Part shown: positions 25,801 to 39,812 of the stretch, piece after piece
Layout of the letters: the number at the start of each line of letters is the position of its first letter
Numbering within the stretch: the stretch's first letter is position 1
DNA from: Synaphobranchus kaupii
Lineage: Eukaryota; Chordata; Actinopteri; Anguilliformes; Synaphobranchidae
Direction: 5' to 3'
DNA: 64,000 bases
Assembly (NCBI GenBank): GCA_029718625.1
Contig: CM056380.1
Location: forward strand, 98,196,780-98,260,779
Made by a program: the position numbers and the translations under genes
Notes under the pieces: generated by a model
What the model saw: the letters and a program-made list of their open reading frames with translations, nothing else
What the model was told of the DNA's origin: nothing
Databases searched by the model: none

Positions 25801-28800
25801 CCATAGGTTTTCTTGACTGCTGGGTCACATGACCCTGTGGTTATGTGGATCCCTGGTGAAGTGACATTTTCAGCTGTGTCCATGCCTGAAAATGATCGCC
25901 TCATTAGATCGCTGCCAGTAGATGCACCTGTGAAAATGTATGCGCTACTAGTCAATGTCACAATGTAAATTAAAGTAATATCTGTGTGTCCAAAAGATAC
26001 ATAAATATGCGAAGCACCGCAATATATTCCAGCTTACAAAAGGAAATGTATATCGCATCATTTAATTGGCTGAATATCCATATCATGATAAAGTGTGGAA
26101 ATGCTTCCCACTGCATAAACTGCATGAAAGATGGTGACTAATCCACAGGATATTGTTATGCGAAAATTGCTGACAGCCAGAGCTAAAGGTAATACACTGG
26201 AGACGTAGGGAAATGCAGGGAAAGGCATAGCTCATTATATGCAGCTTGAGCACTGGGTTGACTCCTATTTTTAAACTGTATGGACCAGTCTTCGGGTGGT
26301 TTGGAAGCGTAAAGGAAGGGACATGGGGAGGAAGCGCCGAGGGTGAGATGGGGGAGGCGGGAATGGTTATGCTCTGTATACATTTCCTCTGGAAGATACA
26401 CGGGGAAAAGTAAACATAGAATTCCTCACATCAAAAAAGTGTTGCATAGAAGCATTCGCCTTACTAAAAGTATTACTGAAGGTGCGAAATGAAAGGGCAT
26501 AACATGACTGCTGTTTATAACTCTTTTTATTTGGTAGTCAAACATTGTCTATGCTGCAAGTTTAATTGTCAAGTGTTTGGCACATGGATTTAATTAATTT
26601 CTGACACTCGCCACACAGCGTTGTTCCAGCAGCAGTCTGCTGCCTCGGCCTTACATTAGCCGTTCCCCATGTCCTACACCTGTCCCACAGGTAGTGTTTT
26701 GGGACGACGCTGCACAAAATTATGCTAATCGTTAACTAACGTATTTTCATTGGCTGACATAGACAAAGTCAATGTGAAGAGCCAGTCAGGTAATTAAATA
26801 GAATTTTGAGCAACATGCTCTTAAACAGATTTGCACCTCTGTCATTTCCATATCACCTCATTAGTTTGACTGCGATACACTTTTTAAGTGCATACGATGC
26901 ACCTTATTATTATTAAGTAGTATATCAGTGGTTGAGCCAATCTAGGGAAGGTTCCATATGTTAAATGAAATAAAAGCCCCGCTGTTTAAATGGGCTCCCG
27001 TTAATGATTTGGCTTACTGATAAAAATCCTTTGCTTCTCAATAGCGCTATCTAGTGGTGAGGTTGTGGCATGCCACGGCTCTCCTGGGTGCACATTACGT
27101 GGGAAGTTCTATATTCCCAATTATTTAAATCATAAAATTTAATTATATGAATCAGTGGTACTGTACTGATCAAATCTTTATTTTATGAGAGTAGTGAACA
27201 CCATACTCAAATGAGATTCATGTACTAATTGCACATGATATTTGCATGAATTTTGTTCACCACTAGATGGCACTGATGAACTGCATATTTGACCAGCATT
27301 AGGTTTCTTGGGAAGAATGACTTATCTGCGAGCGAGCTACGCAAAAAAAAAAAAAAACACTCCTTCAACAGTCCTTCTTCATCAGTCGTCTTACATATTT
27401 TGCATCTGATGTGACGTAGTCATTATAAGTAAGGATTTATATTTTAATCACTGTGGAAGCTGGAGATTAACGGCCCAATAACTTGTGAAAAATGTGTCCA
27501 GTTCATTTTCTATATGATTCTGTGTATTTTGTGGTCTAATTTAGAGGTGTGGCTGTAACAAAGAGAACCCTGTTAAAGTAATTGTTTTTATTTGGGAGGG
27601 TTCTGTTTGGAATTTCTCTGTGTCTTGGGGGAAGATGTGTGGACTGTAGCCTCAGAAGGCAGAGAGCACCAATAGGGGGTGATGTCCAAAGGTTGGCCTT
27701 TCATAACAGTGGACATCTGCTTGTGTGGATTGTACACAGAATGATCTAGGTTGCCCAGCACTTGCCTGTCTGAAATATTAGCACAGTTTATATTTCCTTC
27801 AGAACTGGCTCTGGGAGACTCTTTGATTGTTACGGATTGTCAGAGGGTAACCTCCATAAACAGCGACACTCAGCATGTCCCTTACTGCAGGGCGTGTGAA
27901 TGGAATGTGTTTGTAGGCTCCATGGCCCATCTCTAACTCTTCCATGACCCTGCACATCGTAACCTGCCCAATCTGGAAATCAGTCAAGTTTAGTTGTGTC
28001 CTATTATACTGCCTGTCTAATAGCACTAGATGGGTTTGAGACGTGTGGGTTGAAATGTCAGATTCCTTATTTGATCACCAGTGATAAAAAAAGAACACAC
28101 ACTTGAATCGGTTTCAGGATGTGTCAGAGTGTCTCAAAGGCCAAAGTGAAGTATGAACCCTGGCTACACAGCTCTGTTTTCTGTTGTTAGTCCTGTCTCT
28201 TATCTTAAATGAAACTGGGTGAGTGCCTCTGCTGTCGGCTTCTGCGCCTGTGACTGCTCGTAGCCACGTCCGTCCTTCTGTGACTGCTCGTAGCCACGTC
28301 CGTCCTTCTGTGACTGCTCGTAGCCACGTCCGTCCTTCTGTGACTGCTCGTAGCCACGTCCGTCCTTCTGTGACTGCTCGTAGCCACGTCCGTCCTGGGT
28401 GCTTCTGTGCCTGTGACTGCTCGTAGCCACGTCCGTCCTGGGTGCTTCTGCGCCTGTGACTGCTCGTAGCCACGTCCGTCCTTCTGTGACTGCTCGTAGC
28501 CACGTCCGTCCTTCTGTGACTGCTCGTAGCCACGTCCGTCCTGGGTGCTTCTGTGCCTGTGACTGCTCGTAGCCACGTCCGTCCTGGGTGCTTCTGCGCC
28601 TGTGACTGCTCGTTGCCTCGTCCGTCCTGGGTGCTTCTGCGCCTGTGACTGCTCGTTGCCTCGTCCGTCCTGGGTGCTTCTGCGCCTGTGACTGCTCGTT
28701 GCCTCGTCCGTCCTGGGTGCTTCTGCGCCTGTGACTGCTCGTAGCCACGTCCGTCCTTCTGTGACTGCTCATAGCCACGTCCGTCCTTCTGTGACTGCTC

Positions 28801-30427
28801 GTAGCCACGTCCGTCCTGGGTGCTTCTGTGCCTATGACTGCTCGTAGCCACGTCCGTCCTGGTTGCTTCTGCACCTGTGACTGCTCGTAGCCACGTCCGT
28901 CCTGGGTGCTTCTGCGCCTGTGACTGCTCGTTGCCTCGTCCGTCCTGGGTGCTTCTGCGCCTGTGACTGCTCGTAGCCACGTCCGTCCTTCTGTGACTGC
29001 TCGTAGCCACGTCCGTCCTGGGCGCTTCTTGAGGACAGTTCCACAGACATGTATGGCCTTTTTCAGAATAAGGGTCTCCTTAGCAATCGAGTAGGGAATT
29101 CTCTCCTAATACTACGGAATGAGTATGCTGCCCATTACTGTTGAGGGAACACATAAGACTAAGCAGAGTGGGATGTTGTGGCACCCATGGCATTAAAACT
29201 TCCTGTCATTCTGCTGTCCACCGGCTGAGCTGTGCTGTCCTGGTGCTAGAGGATTGCATCACTTTGGCAGCTGGCTCAGGCAAGATAATAAGTAATAATA
29301 AACTTTATTTGTATAGTCTTTCATACAACGATGTGCTCAAAGTGCTTGACAGTAAGCAGTGAATAAAAGGGTAACCAGGTAAGAGAAATATAAGGCAGGG
29401 GAAAAAAACCCCATAGAAGTACAGCTAACCTAAGGAGTCACCCATTTGGTGATGAGGTGGGGTAACTGGTGGGATATCCTGGCAGATTAACCCCTCCCTC
29501 CCCTAATTGCATGTCGCTCCACCGGGCTCCTTGCCACAGTTGCTGGCACCTTACTGCTCTCAGAGCTAGAGCTTGGATTGCATGCACCACCCAGGAGCCC
29601 CAATAAACACATATTTTGACTCGATCTCTGCCTCACTTATTCACTCTCCAATTGGGCCGCCAGCCTCCCCAGTCACACGGACAGGCCGGGCTGACTCCGC
29701 CCCACGTCTGGGACTGAACGCCGGCCCGAGTGATTGGCGTCTGCCGTTCAGGTGCCAGCCTCGAGGTGCCAAAACCTTTTTCCCAGGCTCCCAATTAGCC
29801 GAGACCCTCGTTCTCACAGAGCTAACAATGATGGCTCATTCCGTATCCTGCTCGGCCATCTTAATTGGCCTGATGCGTTGAGCTCATTACCGTCCGGCCC
29901 GGAGGGGCTGATATGGGTGGTTTGTGAAGGTCAGGAACTCCAGCAGAGAGCTGTTTAGCTTGCTATCAGGGACAGGAGTGCTAAGGAAATGCTTACTTCA
30001 CCAACTTAATCCTCTTTAACTCTGAATGGAAAAGCCGGGATGAATTCCCTGTAGGCCCGGGATTTTCACGCGGTGTGGACGGCGGAATAGTATTTGGATT
30101 TGTCCGCCTTTGTGCTCTTGGTTGCTTTCTCTTGTGAACCGTTCGGAGGGAAAAAAAGACTGCGGGCCCGGGTCCAACAATGGGTACTGTAGATAGCGGC
30201 GGTTACAGTGACTTTCCCCGGTCCTGGGACAGTCCGCCCTCTGCTGTGAAATGCCAGGAGGGGGTTTCGTCATGTCCTCTCTTTCTTACCCTGCCCCTGG
30301 GGACGCTCTGAGTTCAAAGTTCATCTATTCTTCTTTTTTTTTTTTACCCCCTCTGTCTTTTCTGTATAACAGAAGGTATAAAAGAATGAAATTTTCTTTA
30401 CTCTAAGGACTGATGCAACGACTAGTA

Positions 30428-30464
<37 letters not shown>

Positions 30465-33400
30465 CCCCCTCTCTTGTTCTCTCTGTGATTGGGTGATGGT
30501 GGAGAGACGACAGACTTCAAAGAGTAGGGGGTGTGACATCTTTTTTTTGTGTGAGACAGGGTCCTAAAAGGAAGGCTGTCTGCAGGTGTGTAGAGGTATT
30601 AATTCTGCGGTATTTGAGAGCTCTGTCTACAGTTGCTCCACTTATCCATTGCAGAACCAGTAATGCAGGGCATGGTGGAGTTAACAGGGTGGGATGGAAA
30701 TTAATTGGGCTGTAAAATTTGATCCAAGCTATGTGCTCATTTCATAGATATCTGCCTCTCTTGGTTTGCAATGCTATGATTCATAGATTGGGAGCACAGA
30801 CAGGAATTTCATTGAGCTTGGCTCTCCAGGTAAAATTCCTAAACATAAAATTCCTAAACAGCAGCCAGTGGTAGTCTTGCCAAGGGTAGGGTCAAGACTG
30901 AAAAGCGTGCAATTGGAAGAGAAGCCAAAAAAAGTCAAATAAAAAATAAAACATTGATAGGCTGAAGCCCAGAGATCTAAATGACCTGGAACACTGCGGA
31001 TAGGCCTCTCTGCCCACCATGACCATTTTCTCTTGTTTTTAATGCAATTGTGTACAAAATTGCCTCAAAAAAGCCCCACAGAAGTCCAATTTTGGTTGAA
31101 TGTGTCTGCTTGTGATGTATAATATAGGACTGTTTACCTAGTCAGTGAAGGACAGCATAGCACAATGGGGGGGGGGGTCTAAATGTGATAAGGTGCCCAG
31201 TGCAAAAGCTATCATTTCAGTCACATGCTATCATCAGTTATTTTCATGATTTTCGCATTTGTATTTGCATTTAGTCATTCAGACGCTCTTATCCTGAACG
31301 AGAGCAAGGTTCAAATCCCAAACTAGAGACCCCAGTTGTACGGAGCCCATCACTACAGCATCGATCCAGCTGTACAAATGATTTACAAAATGCTAAATAT
31401 TGTTGCCTCCCAGTTTAATCCACCCTTGCACCCATACTGCGATTAACAATAGGAAGAATAACTGGGAGTCCGTAACATATAAACCATGTATGTGACTCCA
31501 GGAAACCTGACCCCAGTTGGATTTGTTTCCTCTCCTTGTCTTCTGATCTCAGTTAATCTGTACAGATCTACCTGCCCCTGTGTTCAGCACACTTCTCCAC
31601 CATTGCTAAGTGAATGTCAGATATGGGAAGGGACTGGGAGTGTGACGTGTGTCATTATTCACGGGCATGCTGGGAAATGACCTTTAAGAAACCCTTAGTA
31701 GTCTAGGTTGCAGACCCTCACCTGGGGCCTCTTTTATAAATGGTGCTTATGCACAAGGATGATGCGTACGCCACTTTTATTGCAGATTTGGGATTTATAA
31801 AAAGGAACAATGTGAAAACATGCGCGCATTTACGCAAACTATGACCCGTGCACGTGCACATTTTGGAGAATTGGCGACTCAGATGGCAAAGTAGTGAAGT
31901 GTAGAAAAACGTCCTACAAAGACGTTTCACTCAATTCCTTTCACTTCATATCAAAGTACACAGCCGTCTAATAATCATATCCCTTGACAAAGGAACATCC
32001 AGGCCTGAGTAGTTTCTGTCTATTTGGTGGTCGTCTGAAAGTCCATATAGGCATCCAGACTGTCCAAAAAACAATAATGGCACCGGTGACACGACCATGC
32101 GTTACATTCAAGGTTCCATCTTATACCTTCAGGTTGGGTGGTCCCAACCGTACAGACACGTAAGATTCAAGCGTTTTTTTTATCCCTGAATCCATTTGGG
32201 TGTTGAATGTGAGGTCCAATAATGTATTTCCATTTGATTGTGAAGGGCTTAATCTGGGACAAAGTTACGTGGATGTAATATCTTTGTTTTGTTTGCATGC
32301 ATCTGTTTATTTTGAATAATGTCTTATCACGGGCTGATGCGAGTCGTGACTCAATTAATAGCAACACTTGTTATTAATTCCTGGCTATGGTAGTGTACCC
32401 TTATGAAATTTGCATCCACTTTAATATCCAACCACTTTTTTAATTTCCGAAATGGTTCAGCTTCTGTGACATGCAGGTTATGCCAAAGAATATAGCCCCT
32501 CTGACCTCTACCTCCATAACGAGCATCTCGATTTCACACTCCGTCAAGTTTCTCGTCTTTGTTTCGCGGTCTGACTTCTCCATTTACTCCGACACTGAAT
32601 TGGAATGACTCCCTGATTTATGCATATCATATTCACATTGGGCGTTCCATTAATTATTTATGGTTAATCATGGGAGGCAACTGGGCCGGATACTAGGCTC
32701 GTGCATGTAGACAATATGTCAAGAAAAAATAGGAAGCGAAAATTGTGAACGTACAGCGGTTTTATAAATCAGGTTATTTTTGAGCGTACGCAGTTTTTTC
32801 CTTTTGTGCGTATGGAAGCTTTTAGTGCAGAACCTGCGGAAAGTTTTATAAATGAGGCGCCTGGTCTGAATGCTATCTCACTGCGGGAGCCAATCCCCAA
32901 TCCACCCTCCCCACCCCCTTCTTGTATTCTTCTCACCCCTCCACCCAACTTACTCTCCTCTCATCCCTCTCTTTACTTTTTCTCACTCTCTCTCCCCACA
33001 CTCTCGACTATTCCCCCCCACTCTCCCTTCTATGCAAGCCGCCCAGGCCTGGCGTTCTTCTCCTCCTGTGAAAGCTCCTTCCTTCTCCCTCCCTGCAGCC
33101 ATGCCTGCTGGTTCTGGCAGCTCACTCAAAATCAGTAATAAAAAAAGAATGATAAATAAAAGGACGGGGTGGTGATAAGCATATGAGGCTAAGAGCGGCC
33201 GAACGCCTGCCTGGAGCCAGAAAGCTCATCTTCTCCAGTAATTGCACATGCCAATACTCCCTGGCTGTCCTGTTTAATTATCTCAGAAGTGCTACTGTGG
33301 TACCCACGGGGATAGTACTCCTCTCCAACCAACAAGCGCCAAGTCCTTGCAACGTCTCAAACTGTACCACCAGGGCCGCACCCTGGTCCAGGACCACACC

Positions 33401-36400
33401 CTCTTCTCATGGCCCTCTGCAGCCCCTAAATTCTTAGTTTCCCATTGTCAGCTGGCCTAGGTTGGCTAGGTGTGCAGTGATCACCCGTTGTTTTGTATAA
33501 CATATCCCTCCTGCTTGTGCTAGAAACTGCTGTACAACACATAAGTGATAATGAGATAAATTCATCTCAGGGCAGTAGAATCATTGTGCATTCATGTGGC
33601 TTTAAAGAGATGTTAATTCCCCTTTTTGTTGGTGATGGATCTAAGCAGAATCAGTTTTCGGCATGTACAACCAAGGGCTGGCTTGATTGTCAGCTTTTCT
33701 GTAAGAGTGTCTTAGATGTGGCCATTTTCCAAGGAAGTTAACAGGCGTTTTGTCAATATTCCAGGAAGCAGAGCCCAGCCTTGTTGATGACCACAGGAAA
33801 TGTGGGCTTTGGATGCATTTTACAAATGGAGACTGCTTTATAAATAGAAAATCTCCTGGTTCCCACACTCAAACTGAGAATAACTACTATTTACACATTC
33901 AAAGTTTTAGGTCCATTAATTTTCTATGAAGTCAAAGCTAGTGGAACTCACCCCACCGGTGTGATGCTTCTACTGTGGGTCTGTTATACATGAATGTGAA
34001 TGTGTTTGCCATGTTACTGATCTATAGGAGGCTAATGACTCCCAATAAGTTAGATCAGCAGCAGTAGGCTGATTGCCTTCGCCTTAGTTACGTACTCACA
34101 GAATGTTGTCTGAGGAAACCAAAGAGCTGCCTTCGCCTTGTCCTTATTGGATGATTTTCTCCACCCCCTTTCCTTCCCCCTCTCCCTCCTTCTCTCTCTT
34201 GTTTCACGATCTCATCGATCTCATCTGCTCTCGTTACGCTCAGAGATCGCCCCGTCCACCCGACCCAGTTTATGACCCCGCGCGCTAGCCATGCGATGGA
34301 TCATCCGTGTGCACCAGCGACAATCCCTTTGTCTCGCTGGCCTTGGAACATGCTCTTTGTGAATGACTATGTCGGTGACTACTTCTAGCCAGGCAGTAGA
34401 GCGATTGGACCTAAATCTACTGTATAATGCTACTTTGATGATCCCTCCCAAGTTTTTATGCAGCCCGTTGCTATCGTTTCTTTGAATTATGTCATGGTAC
34501 CCCAGGCAGTGGTGGTGTCTGGGAGATGCAATGGATCCTCAGAGATGAGAGGCTCGTGGACATGCTGGCTGAGGCAATAGACAGCTTGGGTACAAATCCG
34601 CTGAGCTCAATCCGTTTACCTACACGTTACACGGGATTCAAGACCCTAACCAGATTTCATGGGGGACGCAGTCTCTACTTTAGTATTCTGTTTATACTGT
34701 AAGTCAATTGACCTAGTTCCAAGGTGGCCTCTTCTTTGGTGGAAGTAGCAGTAGAGTAACTCCTCATGCTCAAATGCGCCGAAAAGAGAAATATGAAGAC
34801 TGTGGTTGTTTTTCACCCTCAGCAGTACTTTATCATTCCAGCTAATGGGACACCCCCCACCACAGGAAGCCCCAATGATCCCCTACCCCACGTCATAAAG
34901 CTTGCAGCAGAGCCCCAGAAGATACCCGCGATGGGGATTCCACCCTATAAATCACCCCCCACACAGGAAGCCATCGCTCAGTGTCTCCTTATCTATTCCT
35001 AGTGAAAGAGCAGTCTCTATCGTCATCAGAGTGGCTCAACGAAGTGTCCAATTTCACATCAAACCTTTTTTTTTCTTTTTTTCTCCATAGGCTTATTTTT
35101 ACATAAAACACTTAAACATGAGTCCCATTTTAGTACACACCATCCTCAATTTTTAGCTGGCTGAATATTTACAAAATGTCCTGGTATTTGTAGTCAACTA
35201 AAATGAGGGCTTTGTAGTCATAGAAATAAACTGCAGCCACATTTCCAAGAAATTCGTTTTATTTCCCCCCTGTGCAGCTCAAGAAGTCATCAGTGGGCTA
35301 AAACCTCTCCCAGGTAGCATTTCTATCAGAATATATCAAGGACTAAGGTTCTCTGCTTTTTATTGTTGATTCTAACATACATAGTGGCTGACTATGGCAG
35401 GCTCACCCTGATTACATTTCATGAGTCAGGTCCCATGGCCACGCCAACTGCAAGTCTGATAAAGTATGCAGATTTTGTTTAGCTCTTAATACTCCCTTAA
35501 ACAGATATTGTTTTTTTTTTGTTTTTTTTTATCCCCGCCGCACAAACATCGCTGCTGAAAAACAAATGGTGCCAGAGGTGTGTCTCACACCGAGGCCGCC
35601 TCACGTTAGCGATGAGCGATGAGACGTGTGGCTTGACGTGAGGGGGCACTGGGTTGCCGGGGGTGACAGTTCTGAGGGGAAGTGCAGGAGGAAGATGAGA
35701 AAAGTAAATCCTTGTTATGTGTCCTCTAATAAAGGATTACGTCCGCCGGATGCTCGCTTTCTCCTCCTCTTTATTTTTTCCTTCGGCAAAAATAAAACCT
35801 TTACACACGTCCATTTGGAAAATTGCTGTGGAAATTACCCTTCCCTTCAACAGGTCTCTGGAGATTGAACCAGAAGAGCCAGAAGGAAATGGATGACTCC
35901 TGCACTTCTGAGATTCTCTAAACCCAGGCCCAGATTCAATATAACTGCTATTCTTTATATTTTACCCAGAGTAACCAATTTAATCAAATGTTAAATTTTT
36001 TTTTATTTTTTTTTATTACACATAAAATATTTTTCTTTACATGTAGTCCCTGTTGACATCATGGGGGTTGAGGGGAGTTATTGGTTTGAATCTGGTCCTG
36101 TGTGTCAGCCTTATGAAAAACCTGAGGACATTGCTTATAAAAATAGAGAAACAAACCGACCTTACTGTGAAAAGACTGATGCGAGTGCATTTTAAATGCT
36201 GTATCTTTTGACATTTGCGTAAAATGACGCCGTATGTCCGATGGGGACTTCTCACTCGTCTTTTCCGCCATGTCAGAAGATCGTTTGCATCTAAATGTGA
36301 TGCTTTGGCCTTCATTGCCGAGTCCCTTTAGCCCGGTGTCCCCCCGCGCGATTCGCAGATGTCTGCCAGCACTTTAATATAAAATGCTCTCCTGTGCTGG

Positions 36401-39400
36401 TGTTCCAGGTTAAGGTTTCTGGTGCTGGTGTTCCAGGTTAAGGTTTCTGGTGCTGGTGTTCCAGGTTAAGGTTTCATTATATCGTGCTTCTCTAGTGGTC
36501 CTTCCTTGGGTGGGGGCTGAAACGGTGAAGGGAAAGGTTGCCTGTAGAGCAAATCGTTGGATGTAAATGGGGGAAAAAGGAAACTGCTAACCTTTCTTGA
36601 GCAATGTTGAGTGCCAGTGTTATGTTCTTCTTATTTGCTCGTTAGTGACCACAGGGGCCCTGAATGAATTGTTCGTGAGCTCCTAATGAGCTGCCAGACG
36701 GTCTAATGAGCTGCCGTTACTGAGATGAGAGAAAGAGAGGGCAAAGATCATGCCAAAGTTTTAATACCAATTCCTACATTAGCAATCCATCATCTAAATG
36801 CAGAGGGAGAGTGAGATAGGCGTTGAGGTTTGGAATAGAACGTGAATAGGCCTGCCGATGGATAACTCAGGAGACCTTTGGTTTTAATCTGTTCTAGCCC
36901 TCCGTGGGGAACTATGAGGTCAACCGTGTGGCCAGTATCCAGTGGAATTCATGATCACAGTCAACACTGGAACTGTCAGGGTTTAGTAGCATCAGTGCAC
37001 TAAGATCCAATGTTTTAGCCTAATATGCCACCCAAGAGCCTGAGTAAATGTTGATCATGTATGTAAGTTTTGAGTTGCCCTTGTGAGCACAAGCAGCCAT
37101 ATAAGATAGCAACACAGCAACGACCCGGACACGAAACACACCCAAACTGGCCGAGTTATTGATGCGTCGTACAGATGTGGATTATTGTTTTGGCTTGGCT
37201 CCACTTTTCTCCTGTTGGAATATAAAAGTGTTTTTCTTTCATTTTATTTATTATTTTTTTATTTATGTGTCTGATTCACAGTGTCTGGTACAAGGACAGC
37301 TGTGCCTCTGCTCTCTCCCTGCCGGGGAGGTTAGGTTGACGAGCGAACGAGGGAAAGGCGGCAGACTCTGGTGACAGATTGCCGGATGTCATTGCATTGG
37401 TGGCGTCGGCTATCACCCATATGGTGGCTTTGCCAGTGGGAAATTCTTGTTCTTTTTTTTTTTAAAGTTTTGATTTGTTTTCTCTTAAGAGTGTTACAGA
37501 CATGCTGTGCCACCAGCCACAGCACTACGTTTTACTGTCTTGCCAAGTACTACAAACTGAAGTTTAGCTGAAAGATTGACTGGTTGGTGCTGTTTGGAAA
37601 ATTTATTTCATTTAAAATTCCTGAAAGATTACACTCTGAAAATCCCCCCTGCTCCACTAAAAATGTACCTCCCTGAAACCAATTTCACCAGATTGAGCTG
37701 TCTGTGTATGATAATTTATTCATCGTTATGTTGTATGAAGGTCAGCCCAGCATTGAGGGTCTGAGAAAGAGGTCTGGGGTCTCTGTTCATGTTCTTAGTG
37801 GTCAAGAATGGATGGCCCAGGGCAATATGGTGATAGGGCAGGCCTCAGTTCAGGTTGTTTTTGGTTTTTAAGACCTTTTGAGTTCTTAGCTGGTCTCACT
37901 TGTTAGAAGGTGAGTTCAGCAGCAGGCTTGGAAGTGAAACTGACCTGTCTGCACAGCGATCTGAAGGAAGCCTGTGACAACTGAGCAGACATCAAATGAA
38001 GGTGTTCCAGACCCCGTCAAAGAGCGTGAAGAGTATCTGTTGGACTTTATAAGGATAAAAGCAACGGGGTGACAGTGACTGATAGCCATTAGTAATGTAA
38101 TAATATGTTATTAATTGTTTAACTTAATTTTATTAGCACATGGGGAGAGGGAGTCAGAGCAGCGGAGAGAGAGATGGATAGTAAGGCGGTGAGTAATTGG
38201 GAAGATAAGTCGTGTTGGTCTTGCTTCATGGTGAGGCTGTCGGAGACGTCGCCCTGCATTGAGCACCATCTGCTGATATCTACACTGCTCCCAAATGCCA
38301 GGCTTCACAGACGGAGCCAATCAAATGCCAGGCTTCACAGACGGAGCCAATCAAATGGCAAGAAAGGGATGGTTCCTTTTCCAATACCCCCCCCCCCCCC
38401 TCCTCCCTCTATGTGCCACTCAAACCAGCTTCCTTTGACAGCCAGACAGAATGTGCCTTTATGTCTGATTCACAGTCTGGTATTTTATTTTTTTCCCTCC
38501 CTTTTTTCCCTCTGCAGCTTCACCACTCCTCTGTTTTACTCGAGTGCTTCTCTTAAATCCCACGGCCTTAAGGAAATTCATTTGACTTGATGGAATTTGG
38601 TGAAGATAATACGGACGGGCTCTGTCATTACTCTGAGGCTGAGAAATGAGCCGTGTGGTGTGGTACTAGTGTCGCTCTCCGACTGAATGTTCCCTGATTG
38701 GTTGAAAGAGACCTGTTTGTCCTCCCAAGCTCTTGTTCCTCAAAAAGGGGCTGAATGTAACAATAGCAACTTGCCAGGGAAGAGCTTGTGTTATGTTAAT
38801 AGTTTGAATCTTCAAATAAATATTACTATGCCAGCAAGCATTTGATAATGCAAATAATGTTTGAGGCATCAAACATATAAGCAAATTAATCTTATATTGC
38901 CAATTTATCAATTTATGATTAGTTTGTCCAACCAGGTTATTTTACAGGGTTTAAATTTACTTAAAGCTACCACATATTGCTTGTATAGTGTGATGGTGCA
39001 AAGAATACAGCTTCAGTGTGAATATTTAATATAAAACATGCCATTTTTCAACTGCAAGGTTGTGGCCACTGAATGTGCACTTGGTCAGCATCTCTTTGTT
39101 TTATATCTGGGATGATTGCGCCTTGTCTGAAAAAAGCAAACATTTACTTGTGTTATTTGAATACTGGCTGGGGTGACTTTTTTTTGAGTTTACAACATTG
39201 CTTTTTAAATATTCAGATAGTAATCTGGCCCGAGAACTTGATTTTAGAGGTGTACAGGATTTTAACACCTTTTTGTTGGATATTTATTATTACTGGGAAC
39301 TGGTCTAATTCTGATCTGCATGCATTATGGTGATTTGTTTTGTACTTGTAAGATATTTTTGATAAGTACTGCATGTAAGAATTATGTTACATACTGTACA

Positions 39401-39779
39401 TGTCCAAATTGCTTGCAGTGGTAACCATATCTCCCTTGCATAGCCTACTATGTAATGTGATGGATAGTACTATGAAATGGTTTGGACCAGATTGCAATTG
39501 GTATATTTACTTTGAAGCATATTTTTATTGACTAGAGTGCTCTGCAAGCATTTATCTTAATGCATTCACTGCCATGCTGAAGCTGCCTGTTGTGCTGATT
39601 GTTATACCGAGGTGCATATAATTCAGGCTGTGTTAGGGTGATATCGTACTTTAACAAATTTACTTAACTCTGATAACATCATATTATGATGGTATATTAG
39701 CATACATGTTGTACATGTATTAATCTGCATGTAATCTGCATGCTAGGCCTGTCAGTATTATGCTGCAACCCTAAAAGTG

Positions 39780-39812
<33 letters not shown>

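Larger units (their letters stand above)
22300..28200. other. tex264 intron 1, middle part: no gene seen
   Basis: Apart from the SINE and inverted repeat listed separately, this is unique AT-rich DNA with short homopolymers (poly T near 24265-24310, poly A near 27343-27357). A 12-bp inverted pair, atctagtggtga near 27050 and tcaccactagat near 27259, resembles ends of a small repeat. No reading frame has a recognisable product. Confidence 0.6.

Noticed and set aside
28114..29010. 298-codon antisense frame of Arg/Ser/His repeats
   Set aside because: Product of the mixed 30/43-bp minisatellite; all three minus frames are equally open.
32806..33175. Pro/Ser-rich plus frames of 101-110 codons
   Set aside because: They translate a pyrimidine-rich tract and begin inside the Harbinger-like MITE end.
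36037..36315. Two overlapping minus frames, one starting [16 protein letters not shown]
   Set aside because: A retroelement ORF1 fragment was considered, but no motif is firm enough and the two frames are equally open.
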